Made by a program: the position numbers and the translations under genes
In this document: in pieces, positions 59,487 to 64,000 of the stretch
Layout of the letters: every line of letters begins with the position of its first letter
How positions within the stretch are numbered: position 1 is the first letter of the stretch
Notes under the pieces: generated by a model
Seen by the model: the letters and a program-made list of their open reading frames with translations, nothing else
The model's database searches: none
Told to the model about the DNA's origin: nothing
Assembly (NCBI RefSeq): GCF_900143085.1
Contig: NZ_FRCZ01000002.1
Location: 1 to 64,000, forward strand
Direction of reading: 5' to 3'
DNA from: Gracilibacillus kekensis
GTDB lineage: Bacteria; Bacillota; Bacilli; Bacillales; Amphibacillaceae
DNA length: 64,000 bases

Positions 59487-59945
59487 TTATTTATGTAAAG
59501 GAACATTTGAAGTAATGCTCTCTTTTAATAATCGTTGCATATCACCAATCCCTTTCGACCCTAACAATGGAAATTGAATCGAATCCGCGTGCGAAAAAGT
59601 GTTATTAATAATTGGACGATATTTTTGTCCAGTTAATACAATGATATCATTAAAATGTTCCAGTTTCTTTTCTTTTAGCTGCCGTTGCAATGTCTTAACA
59701 GAAACCACTCTAGGATCATTTGGTCTAAACGTAACATCATAGTTTTCTGGCACAATATCATCTGGCAATAATATTCCGTGTTTTCCCGAAATAATCACCC
59801 AGTTATTAAAATAGTTTGTTACATATTGCTGACATAAATTATGCAGTACACCTATATATGCATTTTGTGCTTCTGTCTCTGCAACATCAGGGAACTTATC
59901 CCATATTTTCCTTTTACCACATGGTATAATACAAAGTTGATTCAT
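59487..59945 (-). CDS. DUF6884-like protein
   Basis: 152 residues. The start MNQLCIIPCGKRKIWD, the block WVIISGKHGILLPDDIVPENYDV and the late LLGSKGIGDMQRLL fit the DUF6884 family as I recall it, whose function is unknown. The N-terminal CGKRK motif recalls a nucleotide- or base-binding loop; this is inference. It lies 17 bases upstream of the dehydrogenase on the same strand, suggesting one transcript. Confidence 0.68.
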   Translation of the reverse strand: MNQLCIIPCGKRKIWDKFPDVAETEAQNAYIGVLHNLCQQYVTNYFNNWVIISGKHGILLPDDIVPENYDVTFRPNDPRVVSVKTLQRQLKEKKLEHFNDIIVLTGQKYRPIINNTFSHADSIQFPLLGSKGIGDMQRLLKESITSNVPLHK

Positions 59946-60126
59946 CTAATACCTCTCTTAGTGTTAGTACATTAAAGCAATTGTAATAAACAATCATCCG
60001 TTTCTCCATTTATTATACAAAATTATTAATAGGAAGAAAAACAAGTAATTTATTATAAATAATTACTAGAAATAAAAAGCAGACAACGACAACATTGTAA
60101 TCGCTTACTGTTGTATTCTCTAAAAT

Positions 60127-60141
60127 AAATGTCAGAAAATT
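60127..60141 (+). promoter_or_regulatory. CodY-like box 1
   Basis: AAATGTCAGAAAATT differs from the CodY consensus AATTTTCWGAAAATT at two positions. It lies 12 bases upstream of the predicted -35 box. Confidence 0.55.
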
Positions 60142-60153
60142 ATCAAAAAACGG

Positions 60154-60182
60154 TTGACCAAACAGCATTTTGGTTGTATGAT
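60154..60182 (+). promoter_or_regulatory. Sigma-A promoter of the ilv operon
   Basis: TTGACC (60154-60159), 17-base spacer, TATGAT (60177-60182). It is well placed upstream of the T-box leader. A second TATAAT at 60243-60248 lacks a good -35. Confidence 0.65.
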
Positions 60183-60195
60183 TGTCGTCAATCAG

Positions 60196-60210
60196 ATATT
60201 TCTGAAAAGT
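60196..60210 (+). promoter_or_regulatory. CodY-like box 2
   Basis: ATATTTCTGAAAAGT differs from the CodY consensus at three positions and lies just downstream of the predicted transcription start, a position suited to blocking transcription. Together with box 1 it suggests control by branched-chain amino acids and GTP. Confidence 0.45.
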
Positions 60211-60292
60211 TAATCATTTTCAAGAATTACCTGTAGACAGGATATAATCAATCGTATAGTATAAACTATAGAAGGTTAAATATAATTTTAAA

Positions 60293-60597
60293 AACGTTGA
60301 CGGGAACAAAAGAACAGGACCCTGTATTAATAGAGAGCCAAGGATGGTGGAAGCTTGGTAATACACCCTATTCTGATTACTCATCCCTGAGTGTTATGTT
60401 GAAAAGTTTTCTTAGTAAACATAACCAGGTGAATTATTCACCTGTTATCAAAATGAAGCTAGTAAAGTATTAGCTTCATAAGGCAATATTTGTAAAAATA
60501 TTGTAAATCAGGGTGGTACCGTGAAAAGAAAGGCCTTTTCTCCCTTGTTGATTGCTGATTATTGGCAATTACAAGTTAGAAATGGCCTTTTTTCTAT
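60293..60597 (+). ncRNA. T-box leader of the ilv-leu operon (probably leucine)
   Basis: A leader of about 300 bases with the T-box parts in order: AGAGAGCC and GATGGTGGAAGC in stem I, a candidate specifier CTC (Leu) at 60380-60382, and the 14-base T-box AGGGTGGTACCGTG at 60510-60523. Then comes a terminator: AAAGGCC (60529-60535) pairing with GGCCTTT (60584-60590) and extended by TTTCT/AGAAA, ending in a T run. Uncharged tRNA would favour the antiterminator. The specifier reading is an inference. Confidence 0.93.
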
Positions 60598-60661
60598 ATT
60601 CTAATGATAATAAAGATATCAAATAAAATTTTCTAGATTCTATAATTTAGGAGGGATTAGA

Positions 60662-62395
60662 ATGGAAAGATCACAAAAACAAGAACAATCAGCTGCAGAA
60701 ACAAAAGAACCAAAAACAGGTGCTGATCTACTTGTCGAATCGTTAATCAACGAAGGTGTTGAGACTTTATTCGGTTATCCTGGTGGAGCCGCTTTACCAA
60801 TATTTGATGCGTTATACAAAGCTCAAAACTCTTTTGATCAAATTCTTGCACGACATGAACAAGGTTCGATTCATGCTGCCGAAGGATACGCTAGAGTATC
60901 TGGGAAACCAGGTGTTGTAGTAGCTACTTCAGGTCCGGGTGCAACGAATCTTGTGACAGGAATTGCTGATGCAATGATTGATTCCTTACCGTTAATTGTT
61001 ATCACAGGTCAAGTTGCCCAAGGAGTAATCGGAACCGATGCCTTTCAAGAGGTTGATGTAATGGGAGTGACTACACCGATTACGAAGCATAACTATCAAG
61101 TACGTGACGTTAAGGATCTACCTCGAATTGTTAAGGAAGCATTCCATATTGCAACAACTGGTAGACCTGGACCTGTTTTGATTGATATGCCAAAAGATAT
61201 CTCAGCAGAAGTAATTGAAGCAGAATTTCAAGCAAATGTGGAATTAGATTTACCTGGCTATCAACCAACAACAAAACCTAATCCACTACAAACCAAAAAA
61301 TTAGCAGAGGCAATCGGAAACGCTAAAAAGCCTGTACTATTAACTGGGGCTGGGATCCTGTTCGCAGAAGCTTCCGAACAGGTTAGAGAATTTGCAGAGA
61401 AGTATTCACTACCTGTTGCTTCTACCCTTCTAGGCTTAGGTGCATTCCCAGGGGACCATCCATTATTTATGGGGATGGCAGGTATGCATGGGACATATAC
61501 TTCAAACACTGCGCTTTATGAATGTGATTTACTAATCAACATCGGTGCTCGTTTTGATGACCGTCTAACAGGAAAACTAACTTCTTTTGCGCCAAATGCG
61601 ACCGTTGCTCATATAGATATTGATCCGGCAGAAATTGGTAAAAATGTACCAACTGATATTCCGATTGTTGGCGATGCAAAAGAAGCCTTAACAAAATTAT
61701 TGACACATGATATCAAGCAACCAGAACATGATGAATGGCTTGTTCAGATTCATGAAAACAAAGAAAATTATCCGTTATGGTTTAATACCCCTGATCAAGA
61801 GATGATTGGTCAATGGGTAATCAAGAAAGTTCATGAAGCAACAAAAGGAAATGCGATTGTCACTACAGATGTTGGTCAACACCAAATGTGGACTGCCCAG
61901 TACTATACGTTTACACAACCAGATCGTTGGGTTTCATCCGGTGGTTTAGGAACAATGGGATTTGGCTTCCCTGCGGCAATAGGTGCTCAATTAGCAAAAC
62001 CAGATGATACTGTAGTTGCTATTGTAGGTGATGGTGGCTTTCAAATGACGTTGCAAGAGCTATCCATCCTACAGGAGAAAGGTTTACCTGTAAAAGTCAT
62101 TATCGTTAATAACCAGGCATTAGGGATGGTAAGACAATGGCAAGAAGCATTCTATTCAGAACGTTATTCTCAATCTATCTTTAGCATACAACCTGATTTT
62201 GTAAAATTAGCAGAATCTTACAACATTAAAGGAATGCAACTTAAAACACAAGATGAATTTATCAAAGCATTGCCTGAAATTTTTAATTATGAAGGCCCTG
62301 TAGTTGTGGATGCTCGCGTGTTGCAGCAAGAAAATGTATTCCCTATGATTGCTCCAGGTTCAGGAATAAATGAAATGATTGGGGTGAAACCATGA
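60662..62395 (+). CDS. ilvB: Acetolactate synthase large subunit
   Basis: 577 residues, three-domain ThDP enzyme. The catalytic Glu lies in RHEQGS (about 61-66); the ThDP/Mg motif begins GDGGFQ and ends VNN about 27 residues later. It condenses two pyruvates to acetolactate (or pyruvate and 2-oxobutyrate), the first step of branched-chain amino acid synthesis. GGAGGG precedes the ATG and the T-box lies upstream. Confidence 0.98.
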   Translation: MERSQKQEQSAAETKEPKTGADLLVESLINEGVETLFGYPGGAALPIFDALYKAQNSFDQILARHEQGSIHAAEGYARVSGKPGVVVATSGPGATNLVTGIADAMIDSLPLIVITGQVAQGVIGTDAFQEVDVMGVTTPITKHNYQVRDVKDLPRIVKEAFHIATTGRPGPVLIDMPKDISAEVIEAEFQANVELDLPGYQPTTKPNPLQTKKLAEAIGNAKKPVLLTGAGILFAEASEQVREFAEKYSLPVASTLLGLGAFPGDHPLFMGMAGMHGTYTSNTALYECDLLINIGARFDDRLTGKLTSFAPNATVAHIDIDPAEIGKNVPTDIPIVGDAKEALTKLLTHDIKQPEHDEWLVQIHENKENYPLWFNTPDQEMIGQWVIKKVHEATKGNAIVTTDVGQHQMWTAQYYTFTQPDRWVSSGGLGTMGFGFPAAIGAQLAKPDDTVVAIVGDGGFQMTLQELSILQEKGLPVKVIIVNNQALGMVRQWQEAFYSERYSQSIFSIQPDFVKLAESYNIKGMQLKTQDEFIKALPEIFNYEGPVVVDARVLQQENVFPMIAPGSGINEMIGVKP

Positions 62396-62913
62396 AACGA
62401 ATTATAACAGCAACCGTTCGAAATCGTAGTGGTGTTCTAAATCGAGTAACAAGTCTTCTTCAACGTCGACAGTTTAATATTGAAAGTATTTCTGTAGGAA
62501 GAACGGAAACAGAAGGTATGAGTAAAATGACTTTTGTGGTCGATGTAGAGGATTTTCAAAAGCTCGAACAAGTAACCAAACAATTAAACAAACAAATTGA
62601 TGTCATTAAAGTCTCAGACATTACTGATAAAGCGATTGTTGCTCGAGAATTAGCATTAATTAAAATCGTGAGCAATAGTCAGTTACGCGCCGAAATACAA
62701 GGTATTATTGAACCATTTCGTGCTACAATAATTGACGTAAGCAAAGATAGCTTATCGATTCAAGTCACAGGAAAACCAGATAAGGTCGAAGCATTAATTG
62801 AATTGTTGAAACCCTATGGCATTAAAGAGTTAGCAAGAACCGGATTGACTGCTTTTGTTCGTGGTCACCAACCGAATACACAAGATGGCAGTTTTCAATC
62901 TCTATTAGGTTAA
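62392..62913 (+). CDS. ilvN: Acetolactate synthase small (regulatory) subunit
   Basis: 173 residues: an N-terminal ACT domain with [23 protein letters not shown] (about 12-34, valine site) and the C-terminal ALS small-subunit domain. It activates IlvB and gives feedback control. It overlaps ilvB by 4 bases (ATGA). Confidence 0.96.
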   Translation: MKRIITATVRNRSGVLNRVTSLLQRRQFNIESISVGRTETEGMSKMTFVVDVEDFQKLEQVTKQLNKQIDVIKVSDITDKAIVARELALIKIVSNSQLRAEIQGIIEPFRATIIDVSKDSLSIQVTGKPDKVEALIELLKPYGIKELARTGLTAFVRGHQPNTQDGSFQSLLG

Positions 62914-62964
62914 TAATAAGTAAAATTATTATATAAAAAATACAAATTATTTGAGAGGATGTAG

Positions 62965-64000
<1,036 letters not shown>

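Overview
The window is a chromosomal segment of a low-GC, endospore-forming member of the Bacillaceae. The evidence is the spore genes (spoVAC-spoVAD-spoVAE, ylbJ, a YtvI-like gene, YhcN/YlaJ lipoproteins, a Spo0E-type phosphatase), strong GGAGG ribosome binding sites, many TTG starts and intrinsic terminators. Gene content and order follow the Bacillus subtilis yku-ykr-pdh-yla-cta-ylb segment almost gene for gene, read backwards. A halotolerant genus near Gracilibacillus, Virgibacillus or Oceanobacillus would fit, but genus is an inference. No rRNA, tRNA or CRISPR was seen.

Layout. 1-336: end of an IS30-type insertion sequence. 403-6572: rpmF, ylbN, tmcAL (ylbM), ylbL, ylbJ, coaD, rsmD. 6835-9537: ylbG, ylbF, ylbE, ylbD, ylbC. 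9703-11221: a YugN-like gene and a YtvI-like gene. 11286-19641: caa3 cytochrome oxidase and heme A synthesis (DUF420 gene, ctaG, ctaF, ctaE, ctaD, ctaC, ctaB, ctaA). 19753-25934: ftsW, ylaN, ylaL-like, ylaJ-like, ylaI, ylaH, ylaF, inositol-phosphatase and yktB genes. 25995-33993: yktA, a lipoprotein polysaccharide deacetylase, pdhABCD, ykyA, def. 34247-38440: HAD phosphatase, small ORF, rpoY, rnjA, ktrC. 38682-43525: a heterodimeric ABC exporter and a MscS channel. 43900-50658: dapL, dapH, cbpB, ykuE-like, a Sco gene, ykyB, patA, a Spo0E-like gene. 50887-55191: an accessory patch with a PilZ protein, a zinc-ribbon membrane protein, a PDZ-less HtrA-like protease and lipoproteins. 55478-57813: spoVA genes. 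58486-59945: a dehydrogenase and a DUF6884-like gene. 60127-64000: the ilv-leu operon behind CodY-like boxes and a T-box leader.

How it works together. Sco (47359) would deliver copper to the CuA site of CtaC, CtaB and CtaA make heme A, and CtaG and the DUF420 protein assist assembly, so most of a caa3 oxidase module is present. DapH, PatA and DapL together form the acetylated branch to diaminopimelate. PdhABCD feeds acetyl-CoA. RpoY and RNase J1 link transcription and RNA decay.

The most unusual content is non-coding. There are two dispersed repeat families. Family 1 (five copies) is MITE-like with long terminal inverted repeats and GC-rich palindromic lobes; four of the five lie between convergent genes. 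Family 2 (four copies, about 135-150 bp) always lies in sense orientation just after a stop codon between co-directional genes. It shares a GCGAAA linker and its stems show compensatory changes, as expected of a structured RNA.
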